64,000 nt of DNA from Agelaius tricolor (taxonomy: Eukaryota; Chordata; Aves; Passeriformes; Icteridae): contig JALJCS010000001.1 of NCBI GenBank assembly GCA_023055355.1, forward strand, positions 95,527,381-95,591,380, in the 5' to 3' direction. The notes under the pieces were generated by a model. It saw only the letters and a list, made by a program, of their open reading frames with translations. It searched no databases and was not told where the DNA came from. The position numbers and the translations under genes are program-made. How positions within the stretch are numbered: position 1 is the stretch's first letter; the number at the start of each line of letters is the position of its first letter. Below are positions 28,701 through 43,700 of the stretch, one piece after another.

Positions 28701-31700
28701 AATTATGCTGTGTCATCATGTGATTTATACTTCCCCCTTTTTTGTCTCATTACTGAAATCCACACATCTGTTTGTTTAGTCCATCACAATTTAAAAATAA
28801 TTAACAACAGCCTGTGAGATTCCCCTGTGTCTTCCCCACAATAAAATACTGGAATTTTAAAGGGCAATTTTATTTTTTAGTACAGCAGCACTAATTTTGT
28901 AGTCATGCATTTGAATATATCTGTATATGACAAAGTAAAAATTTATCCATATTTTTACACTGAAAAGTGTCACCAAATGCCAGGACTCTGACAGTAGACA
29001 ACGAGACAGAAAACACAATGAGAGTTACATGGCAGCCTGCACCTGGGAAAGTCTTGTCTTACCGTGTGAACTACAGAGCTCGCAGCGGAGGAAGGCAAAT
29101 GTCTGGGAGAGTAAATGCTCCTGCCACCAGCATCGTGCTAAAGCGACTTAAGCCCCGCACTACGTACGACATTACTGTTGTTCCAATTTATGATTTTGGA
29201 CATGGGAAATCAAGAAAAGGAGAAGGAACAACGGGTATGTACCGCAAGGTTGTACAGGATTTCATAATGCAAGTTTTGTGCTTAAAATTAATAATCAGGA
29301 AACATAGAAAAGCATGGTGGAGTCTGCCAAGATCATGAATTGAGAGGAAAATTGAAGAAAATGTTATAAGTTGAGAAAAGAGTTTGGTTTGTTTGAAATT
29401 TCAGTGTGGCATAGCTGGAGAACAGCTTTTTGCTGTTGATATTAAGAGGTGTAAGTACAGTGTAAAATCTGTTTGAAAATACTAGAATTGTTTTGAAATG
29501 CTGTCATCAGAAGTTCAAACAAGGTGTTTTGTGAGGAAGTCAGGCTACTTAATCAAGTGTTGTCTGCTGTTGCATATTTTGCCTTTTGCTTGTGGGTATT
29601 GATTAAATAGCATCATCCTGTTATTTAGGTTTGTCTTCTCTGGTCACCATATTTTCTGTGGAAAATCCAAGCTACTAAAAAGGGGTAGTAGATGATTTTG
29701 AAGATTTATCTGTGGAAGTCTGACTTCATGGTCTTTTGGACAGACTGTCTTCTCCCTCAGAAACTGAAACTTTAAAATGTTTATTAAGTCTCAGTGAAGG
29801 CATTTTTGTGGAAAAAGCAAAACTCATTTTCTACTCTACCTTTAGTAGGAATGTAACGCTGGTCTTATATTTTGTAAGGAAATGTTCTCTATATGTTCAG
29901 ATCAATCAGATTTAGTGTCAGTTTTCTGCTTCCATAGATGGAAAGCCATTACCTAAAGAGAATCTTTTTCAAAATGTTTCTGCCTGTCTGACACTAGTGC
30001 CATTCACTGAGGTGCTCTGTAGATAGTTCCTGCCATTCTCTGTTTTCTGAATATATGTTATATTGAGTGACAGGAAGTAAGATAAAAGTATCCTAATAGT
30101 GGAGATATCAGCACCTCAGTTACTGAAGAAAGGTTTCTTCTTAACCTAAAATGTGGTTGATATAAAGGAGTCACAAAAACTTGATCAGCTCTTGACCAAT
30201 ACATGGTTGTTTAATGCTGAAAATTATACTGAGGTAAATTTAAGATCATCCAGCTGCTTTTGATTTTTGGACTTTTCATCTTGATACAGATATAGCTCTG
30301 CTTTCAGTCTAAATAACTGTGGTGGTAAACACTCTTTGGAAGCAAGTGAGGCCTGAGTCATCTTTTTAGTGGAAGCTATTAGGATCATTCAGGGAGTATG
30401 ACAAGAGATGAGACAGAGAATCTGTACTTTTCCTTGTGAGTAGGAGTGTATCTACTGTTTCTCAGCAGAATTCACATTTTGAGGACATTTATGATCTTTT
30501 GGCTATAGCTAAACTATTGCATGGGCACAGGGACAAAGCAATTTTTTTTCTTCTGTCTTTTAGGCCAAAGCTATAGTGGTAGCTTTTTGTTTACTCTGAT
30601 TCCCAATTTTTTGAACTTTGAGCTTGCACTGATGCATTTTTTTCCATGACTGCACTTTAGAGTTGCACACAAGTAAAAGTTGCACAAAATGCAGAAGCTA
30701 GCAACTGCTTGTTAATTATTGTCTGTGAGTACTGCCCTGCAGTGGGCAGCTGTTAGTCTTCTGAGGAACTTGCTCTTGACCTAAAAACCTTGACCAGCTG
30801 TTTGGCTGGCACTCCTCAGAAGAATTGGTTTTTGACACACTGCCACACCTGTGGTTGTTGAAGTTGCTTTAGCTGCCAGACAATTTATCCCTTAGTCCAT
30901 TGACTGCAGAGGGAGCCTCAAAAATAGACTTAGCCCACGTACCTATTGATTAAATAGGTAAATGTCAGGAATCTCATCTTTCATCTCTTAATACTTGTCT
31001 TTGCTAAAGAAAGGAAAAAAGAGTTTAGGACTCTCACTAATACTAGATTTGCATATATATATATATATATTTATATATATACTTAAAAGCATATTTGTTG
31101 ATTTTTTGCCATGTGTAGACCTGATCTAAACACTTTTGTTTCCCACCCTTTCAGCCTCTCCCTTTAAACCACCTCGAAATCTGAAAACTTCAGATTCAAC
31201 TATGTCAAGTTTCCGAGTAACCTGGGAGCCAGCCCCAGGGAGAGTGAAGGGGTACAAAGTAACTTTCCACCCTACTGAAGATGATGGGAGCCTTGGAGAA
31301 TTAATAGTGGGGCCCTATGACAGCACAGTGGTACTGGAGGAGCTTAGGTATGCATACTCCCTCATACTGGTTTTTGCTTTGTTTTGTTCAGTTTCCTTTA
31401 AATAACTTTGGCCTAGGATTTTGTTTAATTGTGATCAATGGTACTGAAATGCCTTGTAAAATCTGCTGTAAGTTAAGCAAGTAATTTTGTCAATTAGCTA
31501 TGAAAATCCTGTTATGCCATCTCTGAAAGGTACCTGGCAGGTTTCTTTCTAAGATTATCCATTTACATCACTTGTGGTGTTTTCACAGGACCTGAAGGAG
31601 GCAAAGATATATAGGCTGGAGCTGTACTTCACATATGAGAAAAATAATGGAATAATAAAGGATATTTGAGATTTCTAAAGTTTACTTTCAAAAGTTTCTT

Positions 31701-34700
31701 TTCTCATGTCTCTCAAAAGATGCTTAGTTTAGCTCTTGATTCATTTTATCAGAGGCTTTTTAAAGCAGGTTTCCCACCAAGTCAAAATCTGTTAGGCAAG
31801 TATACTAAATATAATTAAAATGGGGTCATTAAGTCAAAGAATCATGCAGTCATAGAATGGTTTGGGTTGAAAGTAACTTTAGAGATCATCTAGTTCCAAC
31901 CTCATTGCTGTGGGGCACCTTCCAGTAGATCTGGTTGCCATCCAACCTGGCCTTCATGCCCTGGGATGGGACACCCACAACTTCTCTTGGCCACCTGTTC
32001 AAGTGTCACACCACCCTCACAGTAAAGAGTGTCTTCCTAATATCTGATCTAAATCTAGTCTCAGTTTAAAGCCATTACTCTCTGTCCCTACATGCCCCTG
32101 TCTGAAGTGCCTCTCCAGCTTTCCTTAGGCTCCCTTTAGGTGCTGGAGTCCTACCAAAAGATCTCCCCAGACTCCTCTTCTCTAAGAACAACCCCAACTC
32201 TCAGCCTGTCTTCACAGGATAAATACTCCATCCCTCTGATCATTTTTTGATCTTCTTCTGGCCTCATTCAAGAGGTCCAAGCTCTTCTTATATTGGTGGC
32301 TCCAGAGCTCCAGAGCTGGACACTGTACCCCAGGTGGGGTTTCACATGAGCAGAATAGAGGGTGAGAATCAACTCTCTTGACCAGCTGGTTGCTTCTTGT
32401 GATGCAGCCCAGGCATCACTCCCAGTCCCTTAATTTGCCCTCTGTGACCTTCCAGCAGTGTGGCTGGAGCACTTTCCAGTGAAAACTGAGGCAAAAATAT
32501 AATTCAGTACCTCAGCTTTCTCTATATCCTGGGTAACCAGGACTCCTGTTTTCTTCTGGAGGGGGCCCATTTTCTCCCTAGTCTTCCTTTTATGTACCAT
32601 AAAAACTTGTTGCCCTTGATGTCCCCGGCCTGATTTAATTCTATCAGGTCTTTAGCTTTCCTAACTTGATGTCTGGCTGCCTGGACAGAATTAAATAACT
32701 TGAATGAGGAAGGCTATAAATTTGAGTATAGAGTGTAAAATCAGCTTTAAATTGTTGAAACATCAATGTCTTGTGGAAGAGCCAGTATTTGGGTTTCATG
32801 TTTTAGCACCTTTTCCATTAGGTATTTTTTTTCTGTGAGAATTTAATAAGTGAAGTGTTTAGCATTTTACTAGTCAAATGACTTTAGTTAAAGTACACCT
32901 CTTTGACTGTTTCAGGGCAGGAACTACCTATAAGGTAAATGTTTTTGGGATGTTTGAAGGAGGAGAGAGCAACCCTCTGGTTGGACAAGAGATGACCACC
33001 CTTTCAGATACTACTACGGAGCCATTTTTATCTAGAGGTAAACATGACTGAATTGAAGAAAAGGCAGTCTTGTATTTTGGATAAAAAAAAAGATAAAAAG
33101 TTTACTACATTTGCTATTTGTTTTTCTAATGCACATACTTGTTTACAGGATTCATTATATTCCCTTCCCTGATGACATAAACCCTGTTCTGAAATGAACA
33201 CAAAGCATGACCCAGTTCACAGTTCTAGTCCTCTGCACCTTCCAGATGATCTTACAAAGATGATAATGCAGGCAACCTGTGTTTTGCTGATTATTCAAAG
33301 CCATCTGCATTGCATTTTCAAGCTGTCCACATCTGTGTTAGATCACATAAGGTCAAATTTTTGAACAGAGATCATGGCTCATCTACAGGGGTCTTCACAG
33401 GAGTAGAACAAGGAACTTTAAGCAGATTGTTGGCCCTTTTTTTGTCCTTATATGGTGACTTTTAAGACTAAGATGATACAATGAACAAACATCAGATAGT
33501 TGGGAACGTCCTAGTGTTAATGTATATTATTTAAGTTTATATTCAACATAGTAATTGTTTAGTCTTTTGGTTTTTTTTCTATAGTAGGAGGAGACTTTTT
33601 CACAGAGGCAATTGCAGAGTGCTCTCCGGTATCTCTGGGAGCTTCTCACTAGTAAACCTGTAGCTAGTAAACCTTTCTTTCAAGACTTCTTTGAATTTTA
33701 TGATATTTACCTCCCTTTGGTGTGCTTAACAGGCCTCTGCATGTTAATATTTGTGCTCACCATAATCTCAATTATAGTACCTGAAGAAGGATTCAGGGCT
33801 CAGTTCTTCATGGAAAGCATAAAAAAGCAAGTCTTCTTCTGAATAGTCAAGTATACATGAATAAGTAAAGCCTTTTCTCCTCTGCCATTTCAATGCTTGG
33901 ATAACCATCAGAGAGAATTTGGTGAGGAGAAAGAACCTAAATGCAAAGCCCTTTCAGAGTTAAATAAAGAAAAAGAGGTTTCTGACAGCTGACTATATTG
34001 TTTTTGCTTAGCTCGCATTGGGCTGTGTAAAAAATACTCATCTTTTATATGACTTTATTGAAATATTTTTAGAAACTTCCTAAATAATTGTCCTACTCTG
34101 TCTAATAATAGAGGGTAAACTGAAAAAAAAAAAAACCTAAAACAGGCCAGGAGTGGCATTAGACCAAAGCTTTAATAAGGCTGGCAACAAAAGATTGCAC
34201 AAAGAGTGGTTTGTTATTTTTCATTATAGTAGCTCTCATTTCTGTTTTCGGTGTTATACTCTTTAAGTTAATTAGTTTTATTAATGCATGGATTTGAGTA
34301 ATGGTTAATATGAAAAATTAATTTATATCTTGGACAGCAAATGTAACAGTGAATTATTTATTAATGGGGGGAAAATCACTCTAGATCTGGCACATTTACT
34401 AGAATTTTCCATGTGGGGGACTATAGTATGTTGAAAGAAACATAAAAGTCAAAATAGATTAACTTTTTAATTGTACGTAAAGCTAACTTTAACTTTCATA
34501 TAAAAGTTTTGCATGCAATTTTTTGAACTAACATGGTTTGACTTAAACCCTACTCCAACTGATTTTATTGTCCTGACTAAAGACTAGATCTATATTTTCT
34601 GTGCAGAAGAGGATCATGCTTTTAACCCCCAGGTACATGGAATAGTTATATTCATGAGTCTACAGTGTTGGATCAGTTCTGTGGAACATATATGAAATCA

Positions 34701-37700
34701 CAATATCTTTCAACTGTGATGAGTGTGGATGATTTTTCTCAATGGGATTTCTTCCATATAAAGACCAGAAGCTCTGATGGCAGGAAGCCAGAAAATTTGC
34801 AGCTGGTAACAAAATCTACAGGAAAAAAGAGAGAAAGGATTTTGGCTTTTTTTTTTTTTTTTTTTTTTTTTTTTGCAAATGGCTGTGGATAAAATTATTG
34901 TGTCTTTCTGTTTTGTATAAATATTTTGTGATTTTCCTTGTGATGAAAACAATATGATGCATATTTTATGTTGTAATTTGTAAACTGAAGATATCTGAAA
35001 TAACTTCCTACCTTTAGAGAACATTGCAGCTTTATATGAATGTTTGTTCTTGTTCCCTCTGTATCTCTTGACCTGTGTTTATGTTTGTGTGTCTTCTCTG
35101 GATTGTGCTCTTTCTTTTCTGTACATGCAAACTTCTATACCACACATATTATTATGTCTTTTTCCCCTGAAAATTGAGGAATGCTATTTATGTGAAAGTG
35201 ATTGTAATACATACCGTTAATCCTACTATTACATGGTTGAAAATTAATCAGTAATTTAGCTATACGTGACAGACTAGAATACCATAAAATTGTATAATCT
35301 AATAGTGCTTACTGCCATATCAGTGGCTTGTTTAATAGTCTTGTACAAAACTTCTGAAATCAAGTGATCAGCCATATTTAAAGGCCAAAACAGACAATGA
35401 CATGACAATAGAGAACACTGGCCTTGACATTTGCAAAGGCTTATTTTTAAAAGGAAACATACATGAAGGAATTTAGACAGCTTTTGCCATGGAACCACTG
35501 ACTAGTGTGAATAATGCTCTCAAATAGGTCATACTTGACGGAGTGCCAGTGAATAAAACTAGAGCTATTTTGGAAGCTAACTCATGACATATGTCATCTA
35601 AAAGGATGGGGAAAGAAAGCCATCATGCTAAGGCTATATTTTTCTGGTTGACACTGCAGGTTTAGAATGTAGAACCAGAGCAGAAGCTGATATTGTGCTG
35701 CTGGTGGATGGCTCATGGAGTATCGGGAGGCCAAATTTTAAAACCATCAGGAACTTCATTGCCCGTATTGTTGAAGTTTTTGATATTGGTCCTGACAAAG
35801 TGCAGATTGGTAAGTTCTCACATGTTGGAGGGAAAATGGAGCATACCTCCTACAGAGACACATAATGACTGAGTAAATGGTGGCTTTTTTCCCAGGTCTT
35901 GCACAGTATAGTGGTGATCCCAGGACAGAATGGAATCTCAATGCTTACCGAACCAAACAGTCTTTGTTAGAGGCTGTAGCCAACTTACCATACAAAGGAG
36001 GCAATACTCTAACAGGTATGTCACAGTGCCAGGATTTTACTTTAGCTCCAATGAAAATGATTCTAGTAGCTGACCCTGATTTTGTTCAGTGAACTCAAAT
36101 GTGTCTATGATAAAAAGGACTTAACAGTTCAGCTCAGTATGGTTGGAAAAGAAGAGGTACAGCATAGGCTTATAAACTCAGGGGAAATGTGTTAGAAGAG
36201 GTTTTGGGTGATGAAGAGCTTGTGTTACTGTTGAGCCTATGAAAAGAAGAAAGGTCAGTTCCATTTCAGGGTTGGGATGAAGGCAACCAGGAACCAGAAG
36301 GAGGGGTAGTGGAAGTCAGGAGGGTAATCAACACCAGGTAAGAGAGCACCTGAATAGTATCAGTTGCTCAGATCTAGATGATGGGCTGCAATTAGATTCA
36401 AAATGCTTCTATAAGGAAATAAACAGTGGAACTATGTTGTCAGAATGAAGTCACTAGGATGCACTGATTTCTGTGCACAGTTTACTGTGACTACTATATG
36501 CAAACAGTTTACAGTGATGGGTACTTTCTTTGTGTCATGCTAGGAATGGCCTTGGATTTCATCTTAAAAAACAACTTCAAACCAGTTGCTGGCTTAAGGC
36601 CCAGAGCTCGCAAAATTGGTGTTCTCATCACTGATGGCAAGTCACAAGATGATGTAGTCGCCCCTTCAAGAAAACTCAGAGATGAGGGAGTGGAGCTGTA
36701 TGCAATTGGTAAGTACTCCATGAAGGCATGGCCTGCAGCAACCCCCTCCTGCTCATCTGCTAAACCCACAGAGAAGTGGCCACATACATAAGTACATAAA
36801 AGGTTATTTGAAGAATGTGTTTAGGGACTTAATTGCACGTTATTGTGCTTCGTGGCCATAATTTCTAACAGGTTTTGCTTTCTTCTTCTCTTGTAAGGTA
36901 TTAAAAATGCAGACGAAAATGAATTGAAGCAGATTGCAACAGATCCAGATGACATCCATGCTTACAATGTTGCAGACTTCTCCTTCCTGGCTACCATTGT
37001 TGATAATGTAACCACGAATCTGTGTAACAGTGTGAAAGGTCCAGGTACATCACCTTTTCAGTCTATTTCATTCTTTATCCATTTATGTGCTTGTACTGCT
37101 AGTTCCTTTTTATTATTTATTTGGAACACTGTGTTAGCCATGGGCTGTTTTTTCAGCTGCTGGTGTGAGGAAGTTGTGCAGACCACCTGGACTACCCTGC
37201 AGGGGTCCTTCCTTTCCTTCCAACAGTGACTGTGTTATAACTAACACAGCATGACATTGCTGGATGTGCCTTCTTTTTCTCCCCAGAATTGTGAAGTATC
37301 TTTCTTAGTGTGTCAGCTTTTTATTCATTGTGGCATGTTTTTTGATGATACTTATTCAATGAGGAAAATTTTAGCAGCCCTGCTCTTTTCAAGTATTAAT
37401 GTCTGACAGCCCAAAACCAAAGCTGAGCATGAAAAAACATGTATGTAATGTTAGCTGATGATTCTTCAGTGAAACACTGGTATTGAAGTGGAATAGGAAT
37501 TACAGGGAACTTGTTTAATCTGGAGTCTGTTAATATGAGCTATGTCTTCATGCAGTTGTTTTAAGAAATCCCGAGGAAAAATAAATATAAGCAACTATAC
37601 AAAGTGTTTTTTCCCCCCTTCTGACAAGATAAATGAATATCTTTTTAATTTGCTTCCCTCTTGCAGGTGATTTGCCACCTCCTTCAAATTTAGTTATTTC

Positions 37701-40700
37701 AGAAGTGACACCTCGTTCTTTCAGATTGAGATGGAGCCCACCTCCTGAGAGTGTTGATAGATACAGAGTTGAATATTATCCTACCTCTGGAGGTAGCCCT
37801 AAACAGGTTAGTATTGTATGTTCATCTTTTACAATGTCCAGTGTAACCTTGGACTTCCACATCACAGTAATATCATTCTGAATTTGTGCTGAGTAGGGTG
37901 TAAAAGCAACTTAAAAGTGCTCCTAAGGTCAAGAATATCATGCCTTGGGAAATGTTACACAAAATTACAAAAAATAGGAGCATATATACTGCTTTGGTTG
38001 TTTTAATGTCATGAATCTAGAAGTAAAATATATTTCTTTTAAAGATTTGTCTTCTATTTCTAGTAACTCCTTTATTTTCATATTCCACTGTCATATATTA
38101 GTTCAAATGTGTCTGCACCAGAAATTTTCTGACCATATTCGTGGGTAGGCCCCCTGTCCTTTTAATGCATTTCCTTCTTTGTAGAGAACATGACAGTGGG
38201 GGATACAGGTTGTAAGAAGTGCTCAGATTAACACTATATGACTCCAAACTGTTTATTGCACAGGATGAAACTTATCTTGTAGTACTACTTCTCTGCACAG
38301 AGAGCCACTGGCTGGGAACTCTTGGTCCTGGGAAATCTGAATTGCTCATTACTGTCTTTAATCAAACAGAATCGTATTTAGGAAAATGAAGTGTTTAGAA
38401 GAATGTAGTCAGGTGCCTCTGTGTACCTAGCTCTGAATGTACCATCTCTAATTGTGGCCAATCTTATATTTGGCTCATGGAGAGTTCAAGATTTGGCTTT
38501 GAATAAAGTTTGAGCTGTTGCTCCAGTGCACACTGACTTTACAATTTGACTTTATCCAGACATTTCTGTTCTACAAGGTGTTTCCAGTGCCTTGTGCTGT
38601 AACCATGTAGATTATCCCAGTTTTGAATTTTTTGCCAAACTGGCCCCTTTTTCCTGGTCCTTTCTTTATGTTCTTTAGTGATATAGAAGTGTAAACCATG
38701 TGTGATATCAGAATGCACTCTAAGTGATGCTAAGCAGATGAATGCAATTTGAAACAAGTGTCCGTCTGAGATTTCCCTACAGCTTGCTATGCAAAAATAG
38801 TGCTATATTGTCAGACAAAATGTATACAAAATTAGGACCAGACTTATCTCCTTGTCATTGATTTCTGCAGTTTCACAAGGAATGATTGCTTTTCTTAGAG
38901 ATACAATTACAAAAATATTTTTCTTACAGTGATTAACATTGCTTCTCTTGTAGTTTTATGTAAGTAGGATGGAAAGAACAACAGTTCTGAAAGATCTGCA
39001 ACCTGAAACAGAATATGTGGTTAACGTGTTTTCTGTGGTAGAAGATGAAAGCAGTGAACCTCTGATCGGCAGGGAAACAACTTGTAAGTTAGAAGTGGGT
39101 CTTGAGTAACATGTTAACAGCCAGTTTGGCACCTGGGGAGCTGTCCAGTAGAACTTTCAGCACTACGGATTTTCTTCTTAGCAGAAGTAAAATATTTAAT
39201 TTGAATTACCAAACTGTATTGTGTTACTCTGGTTGTCCAGACCTTGTTATCTTGAAGACTTCAGCAAAGTGAAGCTACAATGTGGTAGAAAATAGACATT
39301 AGTCCCAGCTTCTTTCTAGGTTCATAAAGCATGGCTGTACAAAACTAGAACAACAGACATGAATGACACGACCGAGTTTATAAATTCCTGAAATCTGATA
39401 AAAAACAAATTGTTTATGCTACATAATTAATTCCTGCTACGGCCAGACAGAATTATTTCTAATTAGCAAAAGCTTATTCAACACAATTATGCCACTTCTA
39501 TGAGTAACAGCTCAGCTATGTTTCTCCTATGAGCTGTCTACATGGATTTCAGGTACATTTATGCTGTATGCAACATAGAATGACTCTTCTGCCTCTTTAA
39601 TAATATTGAATGTCTGCTGTTCATTTCCCTTCCTAATTTTGTATTAGGCTTGTCAAAAAATCCTTAAAATGTATATAATTTTTATGAAGTCTGTGTTACA
39701 TTTTCATATCGTTTCATGGAAACTTTTCATTTATTTAGTAATTTGAGAAATATAGACAACAAAAAGAGAGGACAAAAATCCTCTTTGTACAGATCCCAAG
39801 CCAGTCATGTTGTTTTGTATTAGAATTTTCAATGTTAAATGTTGAGTAAAATGAGTTAATGTGCTTTTTACAAGATTAAAATGTTCCAGTGCTGACCTGT
39901 AAGAGTTTTAGCTGTGTATGTAAAAAATCTATGGCCACATTCAAAACAGTATTACCACTACCTCATTCTTAAACTAAGCATTTAAATACTATTGTTTGCA
40001 GATCTCCTCTCTACTACCCATAACATGCCCTAATACCCATGTGCAATATTCTCAGTGGTATGAATTGTGATATCAAATATTAAGAAGCTGAATGAAATAA
40101 ACTAATATGTATTTTTTATTTGACAGTGCCAATCTCTTCAGTTAGAAACTTGAATGTTTATGACATTGGATCAACTTACATGCGAGTGAGATGGGAACCT
40201 CTCAATGGGGCTACTGGTTATTTGTTGACATATGAACCTGTGAATGCTACAGTCCCAGCCACAGAGAAAGAGGTAAGAGAATTTGTCTTTGCTACCTGTT
40301 CTCTACCAAAAATAAATTAAGAAAAAATGTTAGAGTATCGTAATAGTCAAAAGACTGGCATGTACGTCTTGAAGTACAGTGAACTTACTGGGATATTATA
40401 TACAATGACATCAGTCAGGAAACTGTAAATATACTGTGAATCTCACAAACAAAATTCCCTTGAAGTTAAATCATTGTTTGCTTTTCTACCATTGCTTTCT
40501 TCAGTTTTTAAACATGGTGTGTTATTTTTCATGCGCAGATGCGTGTAGGACCGTCAGTGAATGAGGTGCAGCTGGTAGATCTCATCCCCAACACTGAGTA
40601 CACTTTAACAGCTTACGTATTGTTTGGTGATATGCAGAGTGACCCGCTCACCACACAGGAAGTGACATGTATGGACATTTTGATTTTTGCTTTGTTATTG

Positions 40701-43700
40701 CTTCAGCAACACCTAATTTTAATTTCATGCAACAGTTTTTATATAATCTGTTTAATTTAGAAAACCATTTTAACCATGTTTTATGTATTTTCCAACACTT
40801 ACACATTTCCTGAAGGCCTCAAAGGCAATTTCAATGAGAAGGGTCCAGCTCCTAAAAGGGGAACAATATAATTTTTAACTTGAATAATGAAGGAACTCTT
40901 GAGATCACAGTGTTTTTAAAAGGTTTCAATGTTGCTTGTATTAATTTAGAAACCTTGTTCCCAAATTCAGACATCCTCTTAAGCATAGAGAATACTAAAA
41001 AAGCATGTTATATCAAGAAAAAAATAGATCTAAAAATGGTTTCCTTTTTTATACCTTTCCTTAAACATTTCCTTTTGGCAAAGGCATGCTTCTGGTCTAG
41101 ATGCATGCAACATGGCTACTTTTATGTCCTCAAAATTTTTAAACCATTAACTGTGGATGAAAATTGGCTATTGTCACCAAATGTTATGGTCTTAATCCCT
41201 GATACTTCTGGAAGTATTGCACTCATAAGTTACAAAGGTGAAACTACCATAGTTTATAGCTATTTTGCTCATTGCTGGGAAAATAAGCTTTTGAACTCTC
41301 TTATCTAATGCCCAGGACAATGAACTTGTCAGAAAGTGGTTGCTTCCATTCACTGAAAAGACTTTAACTGAAAGACATGAAGAGAATTCACTTCCATCTA
41401 TGAGAGACCTCTGCTATGAGTAGCATTCACTTACTACTGTAATTTTTTTTTTACAGTACCTTTGCCTGGACCCAGAGGTTTAAAAATTCAGGATGTTACT
41501 CACAGCACCATGAATGTTGTTTGGGATCCCGCCCCAGGAAAAGTTCGAAAATACATCCTAAGATACAAAATAGCTGATGATGCTGATGTAAAGGAGGTAA
41601 AATTTTTAAAGTACTAGGAAAGTTTTATTTTGAGAAGCTAGATTACTAAAATAATAATAAAGGTCATATTATAAATCACCAGTGAGAGTAAAGAACATCA
41701 GTTCATAGTGATTGCAGTCAAGAAAGTGTATGTATTTCTTGGAAACTGAATGAGCACAAGATAGATTTCTTGGGTACTCCCTTCTTCCTCCTCCTCTTCC
41801 TCCAGAGAGGAAAAAATCCTTAAACTGACTGGAGAATTTTCATATGTTTTGGTAAATAGCCATTTCTATGCTCTGCTTAAATGTCGTACTACCAAGGTCT
41901 AAGAATAGCTTACAATTAAGAGGACAGGATAGTGGAATAAAGGTATGTTAGCCTCTTTGCTTGACAGAACATGAATGAGCATTGTTAGAGATCTCTTCTA
42001 GTTATGTACAAGTTTTCCTTAATTGTGCTGCTAGGCATAAACCAGCTCTTGGAGAATTAAATTTGATTTTTAAAGGAACCAGAATTTTCCAAAGGTTCAG
42101 TCTGCATCCTTGTTTCCAGAGGAATAAAGCAGTGAAAGATCCACAAGGACTATGTGTATCTGATATAATAAGTTTTGCAAAGGAATTAGTAGAGAGCTCT
42201 CCATGTTTAAGTGTAAATTTAAGGGCAAATGGTAAAATGTAGTGCAGAATACTTTGTTTTTCAGTGCAGGAATTTCTGCCATTAGAGCAAATGCAGAGTA
42301 AGAAATAGAGCAATTTACAATCCTTTAAGTTACTGTTTTTATTCTTAGGTGGAGCTTGACAGACTCAAAACCAGCATTACTCTCTCTGACCTTTCCTCCC
42401 AATCACTGTACAATGTAAAAGTTGTTGCTGTATATGATGAAGGGGAATCCATACCAACAAATGCAGAAGCTGTCACTCGTAAGTTTTTCTAATAATCATT
42501 TTGTGGTTGTTTTTGCCTTATGTTTGATTTAAATGGTGTGTGTTGTTATATGTTATTGAGTTTAAGTAAAGCTCTAATTTAATCTGAGAAATACTTTATT
42601 TGCACTTGTAGCATTATTTGCAATATAATAAACCGCAGAAACCTTAGATAACTTGTGTCTTACTGCAGTGAACACTGACGTTGCAGTCTGCAGAGAGGTG
42701 AAGAGCCACTGAAGCAAAACTATTTCTATTTAAAGACTGAAGGAGAGGTGTAGGTGTAGAATTGATAAGAAAATGTAAGGACAATAGAGGAAAGTTTTAG
42801 CAAGTCTTTGCAGAAATCTAGGCAAGTGAGTAAGAAGCTGGGCCATGTACTAGAAGATTAGAGAGACATGATCCTGCCTCTGATCCAACAGAGTTTTTGC
42901 ATCATGGGATGCTAAAGCAGCCTTTACTTTTAGAGAATCATAAAGGTGGGATTTGAATAACCTCAACAAATAAAGGCAAGGAAATGGGGCTGCACAAGCT
43001 GTAAGAGCTGATCTTCATACAAGAGATGTGCCAGACTGAAAGGAGAAAGCAGCTATCAAGGAAGTTCTCATCCTGATCAAAGCTTAGGATTTAAGAATAT
43101 AGTTAACCAGAAAAACCTACACTAGAAAAGAGTAATTTTACCTTTTCACTGGCCCTCCATCTCGTATGAAAAAGAAGAAAAAACCCATTAATATTCTCAT
43201 TTTTTCTTCTGAAGTTTTCATTTGGTAGTCTGATGAGTATAAAAATGCTTGTGAGATTTCCTGCTTACTGTTGTGCTAGTCTTTGCTCTGTACCTGTGGT
43301 TTTGTGTAGATGTGTCTGTAAGGAAAGAAGAGGAAAGGTCTGCCAAAGAAATTATTTCAAGTTTAATTCTCTGGTTCTACCTATTTACATATTTCTTCCC
43401 AGTGGCTATAATATTTTCCCTCCTTAACCTTAAGTTAACCTCTGTGAATTCTTTCTAAATAAGTGGCGACTTATTTGGCTTATATAAAGAATTTTAAGAT
43501 TTGTGAGAAAGTCCTGCAGGAACTTGACCTGCGTCGACGGGAGTTCACATTCACTCCATATAACTCCAAAATGTAACAGCCAGGATTTCAGTTGTTTTGA
43601 GTAGGCATGTGAGTTGTGGCCTCTGCTGAGGTCTGTTTTATCAGACAATGACCTAATGATGTGACCTTATGAGGGATAATTTGCTTAGTGTAAATGGGCT

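Noticed and set aside
33612..33842. 76-codon frame with a hydrophobic, membrane-like stretch in intron 15
   Set aside because: No collagen XII protein has a membrane segment there, there is no clear donor, and no similarity is recognised. Probably chance.
34665..34892. Frame with a poly-Phe run (and poly-Lys on the other strand)
   Set aside because: Created by the T28 homopolymer.
40880..41308. 142-codon open frame in intron 23
   Set aside because: AT-rich codons, no domain, and no splice or promoter context.
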